Positions 43,507-52,165 of a stretch of DNA of 64,000 bases are shown piece after piece. Origin of the DNA: an uncultured Xanthomonas sp. (lineage in GTDB: Bacteria; Pseudomonadota; Gammaproteobacteria; Xanthomonadales; Xanthomonadaceae); contig CALTTS010000014.1 in assembly GCA_943912265.1 (NCBI GenBank), positions 1 through 64,000 of the forward strand. Reading direction: 5' to 3'. The notes under the pieces were generated by a model. It was not told the origin of the DNA, did not search any database, and saw nothing but the letters and a program-made list of their open reading frames with translations. Positions within the stretch are counted from its first letter, which is position 1. Every line of letters begins with the position of its first letter. Position numbers and translations under genes: made by a program.

Positions 43507-44016
43507 ATGAGCAAGTCACGTGGTTTCACGCTGATCGAGCTGATGATCACGATTGCCGTGATGGCGATCCTGCTCTCGCTTGCGCTGCCCAGTTTTCAAC
43601 AGACCCTGCGCTCCAATCGCGTGGCCACCACCACCAACGAGCTGCTCGCCTCCCTCTCGCTGGCCCGCAGCGAGGCCATCCGCAACACGCATGGTGCAAG
43701 TCTCTGCCCCAGCGCGGACGGCACGAGCTGCGGTACCGACTGGAACGCGGGCTGGCTGGTATGGGGCGACACCAACGACGATGGCACGCTGGATTCGGGC
43801 GAGACCGTCCTGCGCTTCACCAAGTTGAGCCCGAAAATGACCGCCGCCGGCCCCAGCAGCAACGTGGTGACGTTCGACGGCCGCGGCCGCCGTGCCAGTA
43901 CCACTGACCAGAGCATCGTGCTGGCACCCGACCAGTGTGGTGGACAGGAACTCAAGCGGACCTTGGAGATTGGGCCTACCGGCCAGGTCAAAACGACGCG
44001 GAGTACATGCACATGA
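43507..44016 (+). CDS. fimT: Type IV minor pilin FimT/GspH family
   Basis: The 169-residue protein has a short basic leader and the prepilin peptidase site SRG/FTLIELMITIAVMAILL, with Glu at +5. The GspH/FimT C-terminal domain follows. Such minor pilins help prime pilus assembly and DNA uptake. It is the first gene of the cluster and its TGA overlaps the pilV ATG (ATGA). It resembles fimU/fimT of Pseudomonas; the exact name is uncertain. Confidence 0.88.
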   Translation: MSKSRGFTLIELMITIAVMAILLSLALPSFQQTLRSNRVATTTNELLASLSLARSEAIRNTHGASLCPSADGTSCGTDWNAGWLVWGDTNDDGTLDSGETVLRFTKLSPKMTAAGPSSNVVTFDGRGRRASTTDQSIVLAPDQCGGQELKRTLEIGPTGQVKTTRSTCT

Positions 44017-44477
44017 TGCATCGGTCATCGCGCGCTGGCGCCATGCCGGCACGGCAGAGGGGCTTCACCCTGATCGAGGTGATGATTGCCATCCTCGTGC
44101 TCGGTTTCGGCATGCTGGGGTTTGCGTTGCTGCAGACGATGAGCGTGCGCTTCGTGCAGAGCGCCAACTACCGCACCCAGGCCACCAATCTGGCTTACGA
44201 GATGCTGGACCAGATCCGCGTCAACCGGGTGATGGCCGCAAGCTATGCCGGCGACTACACCGGCACCACCACGGGATGCGCCCCTTCGACGGGAGCGGCC
44301 GGGGTCACCGAGTACCGGACGGCATGGTCATGCCGTCTGGGAAAGGCATTGGGCAGTGGCTCCAAGGCCAAGGTTACCGACAACGGGAACATGATCAAGG
44401 TGGATGTCACCTGGGGCGATGACCGCTGGGTGGACGGGGCGGACGACCGCACTTTCAGCGTGGAGACGCGCCTGTGA
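44013..44477 (+). CDS. pilV: Type IV pilus modification protein PilV
   Basis: This 154-residue minor pilin has the prepilin site RQRG/FTLIEVMIAILVLGFGMLGFALLQ, the signature of the PilV family. The start at ATG 44013 overlaps the fimT stop; an ATG at 44043 would give a shorter leader. With PilW, PilX and PilE it forms the pilus-tip priming complex together with PilY1. Confidence 0.9.
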   Translation: MMHRSSRAGAMPARQRGFTLIEVMIAILVLGFGMLGFALLQTMSVRFVQSANYRTQATNLAYEMLDQIRVNRVMAASYAGDYTGTTTGCAPSTGAAGVTEYRTAWSCRLGKALGSGSKAKVTDNGNMIKVDVTWGDDRWVDGADDRTFSVETRL

Positions 44478-45676
44478 ACGCGTGGATCCCAATGCCGCGC
44501 TCGGCGCGGGGTGTCACGCTGGTCGAGTTGATGATCGCCCTGCTGATCGGGACGATCCTCGTGCTGGGGCTGATCCAGGTATTCACTGCATCGCGATCGG
44601 CCTATCAGCTTTCCGAGGGTCTGGCGCGGACGCAGGAGAACGGGCGTTTCGCCTTGGACTATCTGCAGCGTGACCTGCGCATGGCGGGCCATTTCGGCTG
44701 CGTGAACGATCAGGCGCATTACATGCTGCCAACTCCCGGGCTGGATACGACCTTTCCCACCGCATCCACGCCTTCCGCATTGAATTTCCCGGTGTCGATC
44801 CAGGGGTACGAGGCCTCCGGGACCCAGCCGGGTGGTGCGGCACTGAGCCTGGCCGAAACCCCGGCCAGTGGTGGTGCCGCCACGCAGTGGTCGCCGCAGT
44901 TGCCCGCCGACGTGGCCACTGCCACCGCGAACAGGATCAACGGCAGCGACATCGTCGCCCTGCGCTTCCTGTCGCCAATGGGCGTGCCGGTAACGGACGT
45001 GGCAGGCACCCATGCCGAGCCGGTGTTTTCGTTTGATGCCTCCCGCTGGGACGTGCTGCGCAACGGCGTCGACAATCCCGGGCTGTTCGGCGTGGCCGAT
45101 TGCCAGAATGCCGTGGTTTTCCAGGCGGCAGCGGCCGGTATCAGCGGCACCGGCGGCGCCATCGCCAGCGGCACGGCCCCGAGCAACGCCAAGCAGTTCG
45201 ACAAGGTGTTCACTCCCGGGCATACCGTGCTGTACCGCGCGGAAAGCGTGTTGTATTACGTGGGGCTCAACGGCAGCAACCGGCCATCGCTCTACCGCGT
45301 CCGGTTCACGGCTGCGCCGGGCGGTGCGCTGGCTTCCAGCCGCGAAGAGCTGATCGAAGGCGTGGAAAACATGCAGCTGCTGTACGGGCAGGACCGCGTG
45401 GTCAATCCCGCGCTTTCCCCTTCGGGTTACATGGGGACGCTGGGTACGGCTTCGACCATCGAGGGCTCATGGAGTCCATCGGCGGATGCCTGGCGGCGTG
45501 TGGGGTCCGTGCAGGTCGGGCTGGTACTGGTCAGCCCCGACAGGGCCGCCGCCGCGCAGGCCAGCGTGGCTCCGCTGGATTCGCTGGGCGTGCCGTTCAC
45601 GGCGGCAGCCGATGGTCGCTACCGCACCGTGTACCAGACCACCGTGGCCTTGAGGAACCGGCTCTATGGGAACTGA
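44474..45676 (+). CDS. pilW: Type IV pilus assembly protein PilW
   Basis: The 400-residue minor pilin has the prepilin site SARG/VTLVELMIALLIGTILVLGLIQVF and the PilW motif LSEGLARTQENGRFALDYLQRDLRMAGHFGC. GTG 44474 overlaps the pilV stop (GTGA), so the genes are coupled. Leucine/valine at +1 to +3 instead of Phe is common in PilW. Confidence 0.92.
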   Translation: MNAWIPMPRSARGVTLVELMIALLIGTILVLGLIQVFTASRSAYQLSEGLARTQENGRFALDYLQRDLRMAGHFGCVNDQAHYMLPTPGLDTTFPTASTPSALNFPVSIQGYEASGTQPGGAALSLAETPASGGAATQWSPQLPADVATATANRINGSDIVALRFLSPMGVPVTDVAGTHAEPVFSFDASRWDVLRNGVDNPGLFGVADCQNAVVFQAAAAGISGTGGAIASGTAPSNAKQFDKVFTPGHTVLYRAESVLYYVGLNGSNRPSLYRVRFTAAPGGALASSREELIEGVENMQLLYGQDRVVNPALSPSGYMGTLGTASTIEGSWSPSADAWRRVGSVQVGLVLVSPDRAAAAQASVAPLDSLGVPFTAAADGRYRTVYQTTVALRNRLYGN

Positions 45677-46199
45677 TGCCGTGAAACCTCTTCGTTACCG
45701 AGGCATCCGTTTGCCGGCCCGCCGCCAGAGGCAAGGCGGCGCAGTGCTGTATGTCGCCCTGATCATGCTGATCCTGCTCGCGTTGATCGGCGTCGTGGGC
45801 ATGCAGGTCACGGGCATGCAGGAGCGCATGGCGGCAAATTACCGCAGCGTCAATCTTGCCTTCCAGAATGCGGAAACCTGGGCACGGACCATCGAGGAAG
45901 GGATCGAGGCCAAAATCGGCTCCGGCAGCGGTACGTACGTTGCCGACCAGGAAGTGTGTTCGCCCACGTTCGACCCCTTGAGCTGGGCGGACGGGAAAGA
46001 TGCATCGCGCCCGCTCGCCGATTCGAACAGTGCGGTCTATACCCGCCGCATCGACCGGTGTTTCGCCGCTTCCAGCCGCCGCATCGGCGTCAAGGAAAAC
46101 GAGGAAACCGGCAACATCTACGAAGTGGCGGTGCTCCGCAGCAACGATGCCACCAATCCGACGGCCAGTGCCGTCATCGACACCATCTTCATTCCCTGA
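45666..46199 (+). CDS. pilX: Type IV pilus assembly protein PilX
   Basis: This 177-residue protein has RQGGAVLYVALIMLILLALIGVVGMQVTGMQERMA, the N-terminal hydrophobic segment and QERMA motif of PilX/PilX_N. It lacks a canonical +5 Glu in the usual position, as is typical for PilX. It overlaps the pilW end by 11 nt; a GTG at 45681 is an alternative start. Confidence 0.9.
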   Translation: MGTDAVKPLRYRGIRLPARRQRQGGAVLYVALIMLILLALIGVVGMQVTGMQERMAANYRSVNLAFQNAETWARTIEEGIEAKIGSGSGTYVADQEVCSPTFDPLSWADGKDASRPLADSNSAVYTRRIDRCFAASSRRIGVKENEETGNIYEVAVLRSNDATNPTASAVIDTIFIP

Positions 46200-46217
46200 C
46201 GGGACGGCAAATACCTC

Positions 46218-49200
46218 ATGGCCATTCCATTCTGGTTCCGGTTTTCATTCCTGCTGCTGGTCTCGGCGCTGCTGCTCAGCCGGAGCATGGGCTTGTCGGC
46301 GACCGACGGGGATTACAACATCGCCACGAAGCCGCTGTATTCGGCAACGACCTACCCGCCGCTGATGATGCTGGTGATGTCGCGTGACGAGCAGCTGTTC
46401 AATAAGGCGTATTCGGATTACAGCAACCTGCAGGAAGGCGAAAAGGACGACACCGGTACGCTGGATGTCACGTATGACAACACGTTCGACTATGCCGGCT
46501 ATTTCGATTCGGCGCTGTGCTATGCCTATTCAGGCGATGTGTTCAAGGCATCCGGGAAAGCCAACAATCACGTTTGCAGCGGCCAGTGGTCGGGGAATTT
46601 TCTCAATTGGGCGACGATGAGCCGCCTGGATATCCTGCGTTATGTGATGTACGGCGGTACGCGCAGCACCGACAGCACGACACGGACCGTGCTGGAACGC
46701 GCCCCCATTCCGAACGACTTGCATGCATGGGTCAAGATCTATAAGGATAACGGGAGTTTTACTCCAAATAGCGGGACTTACTCTTTCTGTAATGCGACTT
46801 TCGGGGATGGCACTACCGGCGCTCCGCAGATGCGCATGGCCTCCGGTACGTATACCGAATGGGCGGCGGGCGAGAGCAGCCAGTGCAACACGGGCGGCAG
46901 CAACAATCCAGGTGCCACCACCGATTACACTGTGCGTGTCGATGTGTGCGGCAACGCGTCGGCGCGCGAATCCTTCTGTCGCCAGTACGGGGACGGTGCC
47001 AATACCTACTGGAAGCCGGCGGGCCTGCTCCAGCAGTATGGCGAGACCGGCAAGCTGCGCTTCGGTTTGATCAGCGGTTCGTATTCGGAGCCGCGCCGGG
47101 GCGGTGTGCTGCGACGGAACATCGGCCTCTTTACCGGCAATAGTTCCGCGCCGTGCTCGAGCGATTCCACCACCGGCGGCATCGATGAAATCAACACGAA
47201 GACGGGGCAGTTCTGCTGGAAGATCGACGGTACGCCCGCCGCCCTTGCCACCAGCGAAGGCATTATTCGCGCCATGGACAACTTCAGGTTGACCCAATGG
47301 AGTGGCGGCAGCTGGAAAGACTGCAATACCTACGGCATTCTCAATCAGGAGATGAGGGACCACACGGGCGACAATCGGGCCTGTTCTGCCTGGGGCAATC
47401 CGCTGGCCGAAATGTATGGCGAAGCCTTGCGTTATATTTCCGGGGCAGATGCGGCTACCAGCAATTTTGCGCACAACGTGACTAATGAACTATCCGGCCT
47501 GCCGATCAATGTCGCTTGGCGCGATCCGTATCGTAATTCCAGCCTGGGCGGCAATTCATATTGCGCTACGTGCAACATCCTCGTGCTGTCATCGGGGTTG
47601 CCGTCGTTCGATTCCGACAATCTTCCTTCTTCCGTGTCCGGCTTCGATGGCGCCGTAACGGCGACCAATTCGATAGGCATTACGGGCAATTATTTCGTCG
47701 GCCGGACTACGGGCTTGGTGAATGATACGAATTATTCCGATTACTGCGTCTCCCAAGCGCTCAATGGCTTGGGCAAGGTGCTGGGCATCTGCCCCGATTC
47801 CCCCGCGACGGAAGGCAGCTATTTGATTGCAGGTTTGGCCAAGGATGCCAGAACCATGGACATCCGCAGTGCGCGTCCGCCAGCGGGGCGGCCGAGCGGC
47901 ATGAAAAATACCGTGACCACCTATGCGGTGCAGATGGCCGAGAGCTTGCCAAGCTTCAAGATACCGGTGGGCAGCGGTGAAATCACCTTGTCGCCCTTGT
48001 GCCAAGCCAACAGCGATGGCAATGCAAAGCCGAGCGATGGCGGTTGGCGAACCTGCTTCCTGGGCGATGTCAATATCGGTACCACCACGGCAACCATCAG
48101 CCCCAAATACGTTTATGGGAGGAACCTTGTCTATTCGGGGGGAAGGCTTGTGGCCGGAAGCTACAAGCTAGTATGGGAAGACTCCTTGTGGGGAGGTGAC
48201 CATGACAGCGATATGGTCACGATGATGAGCTTTTGCGTAGGTGCATTCTGCAACGTGAAGGGCAAGACGGAATACGATGGGATCACCCAAAATATCTGCT
48301 GGCGTTCTAGCTCGAGCGCATGCACTACCAGCCCTGCCAGCAATGAAGTCATGGTGAGGCTGGAGATTCTTTCGAAATATGCCGGTCATGCCATGCTGAA
48401 CGGATTTACCATCACGGGCTCCAACGCCGACGGCGCCAAGCGCGATTTGTATGGCAATGGACATTTCGACTCGCTGTTGACCCAGACCATTGACACGCCC
48501 GACGGCTGGGGCATCCCCGTGGTCTATCGGTTCACGCCCGGCAGCAATGCCAATGCCGGTGTTCTGGAGAATCCGCTTTGGTATGCAGCCAAATACGGCG
48601 GCACCGACAAAAGCGGCAACTGGGATGCGGACAATGACGGCATTCCCGACGCCTACTTTCTGGCACACAATCCTTCCAAGCTGCAGGCTCGCCTCAGTGA
48701 CATATTCGAGAAGGCGGCGGCGGGCAACGCAGTCACCGGCGGCGCCGCCGGTGGCGCGCGCATCAGCGCGAATTCGATGACCATCGAAACCACGTATGAC
48801 CTGAAGGACGGCAGCAACAACGATTGGACCGGCAACATCAGCGGCGTGGCGGTGAATACCAACGGCAGCACCGGCGGGACGTTGTGGTCCGCGGCGGCTA
48901 AGATTCCCGCAGCCGGCAGCCGCAAGGTCTTCATGGTCCGCACGCCTACCGTGAACGATGCCTCCACGGGAGCGGTGACCACTGCTGCCAGCGCGGCAAG
49001 CTTCTCGGCAACGGACCTGACCGGTGGCGATCGGGCCAGCAAGCTGGCGACCGTCGGCATGGGGACCATTCCGACCTGGTTCGGCAGCAGTCTGACCGTC
49101 GACGATTTCGTCAACTACATCAAGGGCGCGGCCACCTATGAAAGACGCAATGGCGGAACCTTGCGCAATCGCGGCTCGGTGCTGGGCGACATCATCAATT

Positions 49201-50792
49201 CGTCGCCGGAGCTGGTATCGCCGCGTGACGATTTCGGCTACGGATACTGGTCCAGCTTCCCTTCCGTAACCTGGAAAAAGGATCTGGGCGACAGTTACAA
49301 GACGTATCTGGCCAACAAGAAGTCTTCGCGGACCCCGATGGCCTACGTCGGTGCGAACGACGGCATGCTGCATGCCTTCACCGCCAGTGCGGACAGTTCC
49401 GGCGGCGAAGAATCCTTTGCATTCATTCCGGCATCGTCGCGTGCGCATCTGGCCGATCTGGCCAGCCCGGATTACGACCACCGCTATTTCGTGGACGGGA
49501 GCCTGGTGGGGGCAGACGTGTCGTTCACGGCGGGTGGCGACTGGCACAGCGTGCTGATCGGCTCGGTCGGCGCCGGCGGCAAGTCCGTGTTCGCTCTGGA
49601 TGTGTCGACTCCGGGCAGTTTCGATGGCAGCAAGGTGTTGTGGGAGCTGGACGGCACTGCGATCGACAACCTGGGCTACGTGCTCGGCAAGCCCGTGGTG
49701 GTGCCTATCAAGAAGACGGACGGTTCGCCGCGCTGGGTGGCGATCTTCGGCAATGGCGTGAACTCCGCCAGCGGTGCGCCCGTGCTGTTCGTCGTCGATA
49801 TCCAAACCGGCGAGATACTGAGGCAACTCAAGCCCAGCGAGACCGGCTATGCCAGCAAGAACGGCCTGATGAACATCGCCCCGGTGGCGCTAAGGAACAG
49901 CGACGGGCTGGTGGATGCGGTTTATGGCGGCGACATGCAGGGCAACCTGTGGAAGTTCGACCTGACGGCGGCCGATCCGGTCTCGTGGACCGTGGCCTTC
50001 GGTGGCAAGCCGCTGTTCAAGGCGCAATCCGCCGGCGGCACGCCGCAGCCGATTACAGGCGGCCTCGAAGTTTCGACCGGCCCCGGCGGTGGCGTGAGCA
50101 TCTTCTTCGGCACGGGCCAATACTTTGCGGTGGGCGACAACCAGGTTCCGAGCAATCCGCCGGTGCAAAGCCTGTACGGCATCTGGGACCCGGATACTGC
50201 GACGAGCGGAACGGTATCCAGCCGCGATGAACTGGTGGGGCAGACCATCAGCAGCGGAACGACCTCCAGTGGTTATGTCACCCGCAATGTTTCACGCAAC
50301 CAGGTCAGTTATGCGGCCAAGCGGGGCTGGTATGTGGATCTGGTCGTCGCCGGCGCGGCGGATGGCGAGCGCTTCGTCGGGACGCCGCGCCTGCAGAACG
50401 GCCGCGTCATCTTCACCACGTTCGAGCCTGCTGGCGGATCGGATTGCTCGCCCAATGGCGGAACCAACTGGTTGTATGCGCTGAATCTGTTGAATGGCGC
50501 AGGCAGCATGTCCGGCATCACGACATCGCCTGCCGGCGACTCGGTCTGCACGGGCGAATGCGGTGCGATTTCCCTGAGCAAGGATGGCAAGAGCAGCCCG
50601 CCGGTCAAGGATACGGGCATCTTCATCCCGCCTCAGGGCAGCATCACCTGTGATCCCACCGATTCGGAGGCGGATTGCGCCGGGAAGAAGCTTGCCGCGG
50701 AAAAGTGCACCTTCGTGCTGAGGGCGCCGGGTGCGGATCCGCTGTATCTGCCACGTCCATGTGGACGTCAGTCGTGGCGGCAAGTCCGATGA
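46218..50792 (+). CDS. pilY1: Pilus-tip adhesin/assembly protein PilY1
   Basis: The 1524-residue protein has an N-terminal signal-like segment (FRFSFLLLVSALLLSRSMG) and a long divergent N-terminal half. The C-terminal beta-propeller has AYVGANDGMLHAF and FVDGSLVGADV. A calcium-binding loop DADNDG lies at residues 803-808, close to the propeller. The start region (TYPPLMMLVMSRDEQLF) lacks the DXSXS metal site of the von Willebrand A domain seen in P. aeruginosa PilY1. Parts of the N-terminal half are AT-richer than neighbours. It sits between pilX and pilE in one operon. Confidence 0.92.
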   Translation: MAIPFWFRFSFLLLVSALLLSRSMGLSATDGDYNIATKPLYSATTYPPLMMLVMSRDEQLFNKAYSDYSNLQEGEKDDTGTLDVTYDNTFDYAGYFDSALCYAYSGDVFKASGKANNHVCSGQWSGNFLNWATMSRLDILRYVMYGGTRSTDSTTRTVLERAPIPNDLHAWVKIYKDNGSFTPNSGTYSFCNATFGDGTTGAPQMRMASGTYTEWAAGESSQCNTGGSNNPGATTDYTVRVDVCGNASARESFCRQYGDGANTYWKPAGLLQQYGETGKLRFGLISGSYSEPRRGGVLRRNIGLFTGNSSAPCSSDSTTGGIDEINTKTGQFCWKIDGTPAALATSEGIIRAMDNFRLTQWSGGSWKDCNTYGILNQEMRDHTGDNRACSAWGNPLAEMYGEALRYISGADAATSNFAHNVTNELSGLPINVAWRDPYRNSSLGGNSYCATCNILVLSSGLPSFDSDNLPSSVSGFDGAVTATNSIGITGNYFVGRTTGLVNDTNYSDYCVSQALNGLGKVLGICPDSPATEGSYLIAGLAKDARTMDIRSARPPAGRPSGMKNTVTTYAVQMAESLPSFKIPVGSGEITLSPLCQANSDGNAKPSDGGWRTCFLGDVNIGTTTATISPKYVYGRNLVYSGGRLVAGSYKLVWEDSLWGGDHDSDMVTMMSFCVGAFCNVKGKTEYDGITQNICWRSSSSACTTSPASNEVMVRLEILSKYAGHAMLNGFTITGSNADGAKRDLYGNGHFDSLLTQTIDTPDGWGIPVVYRFTPGSNANAGVLENPLWYAAKYGGTDKSGNWDADNDGIPDAYFLAHNPSKLQARLSDIFEKAAAGNAVTGGAAGGARISANSMTIETTYDLKDGSNNDWTGNISGVAVNTNGSTGGTLWSAAAKIPAAGSRKVFMVRTPTVNDASTGAVTTAASAASFSATDLTGGDRASKLATVGMGTIPTWFGSSLTVDDFVNYIKGAATYERRNGGTLRNRGSVLGDIINSSPELVSPRDDFGYGYWSSFPSVTWKKDLGDSYKTYLANKKSSRTPMAYVGANDGMLHAFTASADSSGGEESFAFIPASSRAHLADLASPDYDHRYFVDGSLVGADVSFTAGGDWHSVLIGSVGAGGKSVFALDVSTPGSFDGSKVLWELDGTAIDNLGYVLGKPVVVPIKKTDGSPRWVAIFGNGVNSASGAPVLFVVDIQTGEILRQLKPSETGYASKNGLMNIAPVALRNSDGLVDAVYGGDMQGNLWKFDLTAADPVSWTVAFGGKPLFKAQSAGGTPQPITGGLEVSTGPGGGVSIFFGTGQYFAVGDNQVPSNPPVQSLYGIWDPDTATSGTVSSRDELVGQTISSGTTSSGYVTRNVSRNQVSYAAKRGWYVDLVVAGAADGERFVGTPRLQNGRVIFTTFEPAGGSDCSPNGGTNWLYALNLLNGAGSMSGITTSPAGDSVCTGECGAISLSKDGKSSPPVKDTGIFIPPQGSITCDPTDSEADCAGKKLAAEKCTFVLRAPGADPLYLPRPCGRQSWRQVR

Positions 50793-50857
50793 AGTGCAAT
50801 GAAGCCGATGTCCATCGCTGCCACCGGTTGGACAGCGGCCATGAGAGGAGCTTGTCA

Positions 50858-51262
50858 ATGAAGCGCACGGCAGCAGGTTTCACCTTGATCGAATTGATGA
50901 TCACAGTCGCGGTGGTGGCGATCCTGGCGGCGATTGCCTACCCGTCCTACCAGGATCAGATACGGAAGTCGCGGCGGGCGCAGGCCAAGGCGGATCTGGT
51001 GGAGCTGGCCCAGCTGGCCGAGCGGTTCCACACGGTGAACAACACCTATGCCGGCTGGACTCTGCCGTTCAGCCAGTCTCCGCGTGATGGCACGTCGCAT
51101 TACGGGCTGGCCTTGTCCGATACCGGAGCTGCAAAGTTCACGCTCACGGCGACCCCGGCCGGCGATCAAGCCAAGGACAAGTGCGGGACGCTGACCTTGA
51201 ACCAGGCAGGGGTCAAGGGCTCAGGCAGTGATGGAACCACGCACGATCCCGATTGCTTCTGA
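50858..51262 (+). CDS. pilE: Type IV minor pilin PilE
   Basis: The 134-residue pilin has the leader MKRTAAG/FTLIELMITVAVVAILAAIAYPSYQDQIRKSRR with Glu at +5. A C-terminal disulfide loop (Cys in KDKCGTLTL and at the penultimate position) completes the fold. GAGAGGAG precedes ATG 50858. Length and position after pilY1 match PilE, the last member of the minor-pilin operon. A strong terminator follows. Confidence 0.92.
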   Translation: MKRTAAGFTLIELMITVAVVAILAAIAYPSYQDQIRKSRRAQAKADLVELAQLAERFHTVNNTYAGWTLPFSQSPRDGTSHYGLALSDTGAAKFTLTATPAGDQAKDKCGTLTLNQAGVKGSGSDGTTHDPDCF

Positions 51263-51318
51263 CCCTTGCTGCCCGCAAGGCGAGCGGGTGGCGGCCACTC
51301 CCGCAATGCCTTGAAATG

Positions 51319-51352
51319 GAAAGGGCTGCGATTTCTCGCAGCCCTTTCTTTA
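51319..51352 (+). terminator. Terminator of the minor-pilin operon
   Basis: GAAAGGGCTGCGA (51319-51331) and TCGCAGCCCTTTC (51336-51348) pair perfectly over 13 bp around TTTC and run into TTTATC. It separates pilE from the opposing tRNA-Asn gene, whose encoded CCA ends 3 bp away, and may serve both strands. Confidence 0.93.
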
Positions 51353-51354
51353 TC

Positions 51355-51431
51355 TGGCGCCCGAAGTTGGACTCGAACCAACGACCCCCTGATTAACAGT
51401 CAAGTGCTCTAACCGGCTGAGCTATTCGGGC
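51355..51431 (-). tRNA. tRNA-Asn (anticodon GTT)
   Basis: On the minus strand the acceptor GCCCGAA pairs with TTCGGGC, followed by G and an encoded CCA (51357-51355). The D-loop AGCTCAGCCGGTTAGAGC and T-arm GGTTCGAGTCC are standard. The anticodon loop CTGTTAA gives GTT, reading asparagine codons. It is single copy in this window. Confidence 0.97.
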
Positions 51432-51440
51432 GGGATGTGC

Positions 51441-51469
51441 ATTATAGGTGGGAACGGGGCAGTGGGCAA
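51441..51469 (-). promoter_or_regulatory. tRNA-Asn promoter
   Basis: On the minus strand TTGCCC (51469-51464) and a perfect TATAAT (51446-51441) are 17 bp apart. The -10 box ends 9 bp before the mature tRNA 5' end, so the primary transcript has only a few leader bases. Confidence 0.8.
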
Positions 51470-51486
51470 CATGGCCGTGGCGGCCA

Positions 51487-52011
51487 TCAGGTGGATGGGC
51501 AGGCCTGTGTGCCCGGTGTGCGGGTCATGCGGATGCGGCCCCAGTTGTTGACGATGACTTCTCCCCGCAACCGTCCGTTTCCGCAGACATGCACCGTGAT
51601 GTTGCTGCCGCTGCTGCGGCCATCGGGAAGGAAGCGCACGTAGCGGCGTCCGCTGGAAGATACGAGGCGGATAGAACGGTGGAAGGGCGAGTTGGTGCTG
51701 CGGAGTATGTCGCCAGGCTGGGGCGGCGGCTGTCGCCGCTCACGGTAGACCATCCATCCCGGACTCCAGTCCCAGCTGTCGAGACATGTTCCGCCGCCTT
51801 GTGAGGGGCAGACCGAGACGGGCATGCCATGGGTGATGGCGGCGTTGCGGGCATGGGCGAAGGTGGCCGCAACCAGGTTCAGCGCGGCATTGGTGCGCTG
51901 GCGCTCCAGCGCGCCTTGAAACGCGGGCAACCCGAGCGCTGCCCCGATGCTGACGATGGCCATGGCGATCAGGGATTCCGGCAGGCTGAAGCCCCTGTTG
52001 CTTTTTCGCAT
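51487..52011 (-). CDS. Orphan GspH/FimT-family pseudopilin
   Basis: The 174-residue protein begins MRKSNRG/FSLPESLIAMAIVSIGAALGLPAFQ, a prepilin-peptidase site with +1 Phe and +5 Glu, then a GspH/FimT-like domain with VSVCPSQGGGTCLDSW and a C-terminal disulfide region. It is similar in type to the fimT at 43507. It stands alone on the opposite strand past tRNA-Asn. It may be a second FimT for pilus or natural-transformation function. The C-terminal fold suggests FimT/FimU; the exact role is unknown. Confidence 0.85.
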   Translation of the reverse strand: MRKSNRGFSLPESLIAMAIVSIGAALGLPAFQGALERQRTNAALNLVAATFAHARNAAITHGMPVSVCPSQGGGTCLDSWDWSPGWMVYRERRQPPPQPGDILRSTNSPFHRSIRLVSSSGRRYVRFLPDGRSSGSNITVHVCGNGRLRGEVIVNNWGRIRMTRTPGTQACPST

Positions 52012-52165
52012 GTCTCACTCCTGGCGGTAGCGTGCGGTGCCAATCTCGATGAATCCGGGATGACGTCGCATCGGCAGTGAGGCAGGTGCGCGGTAGGGAA
52101 ATCCTGTACGCGGTCGTCGGCGTGCCGGCGGCTATACTGGCCAGTCGCGCAAGACGGGCAGGAAG

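Noticed and set aside
52081..52165. LexA box upstream of uvrB
   Set aside because: No CTGT-N8-ACAG or TTAG-N6-TACTA match was seen; only a TATACT -10-like box is present.
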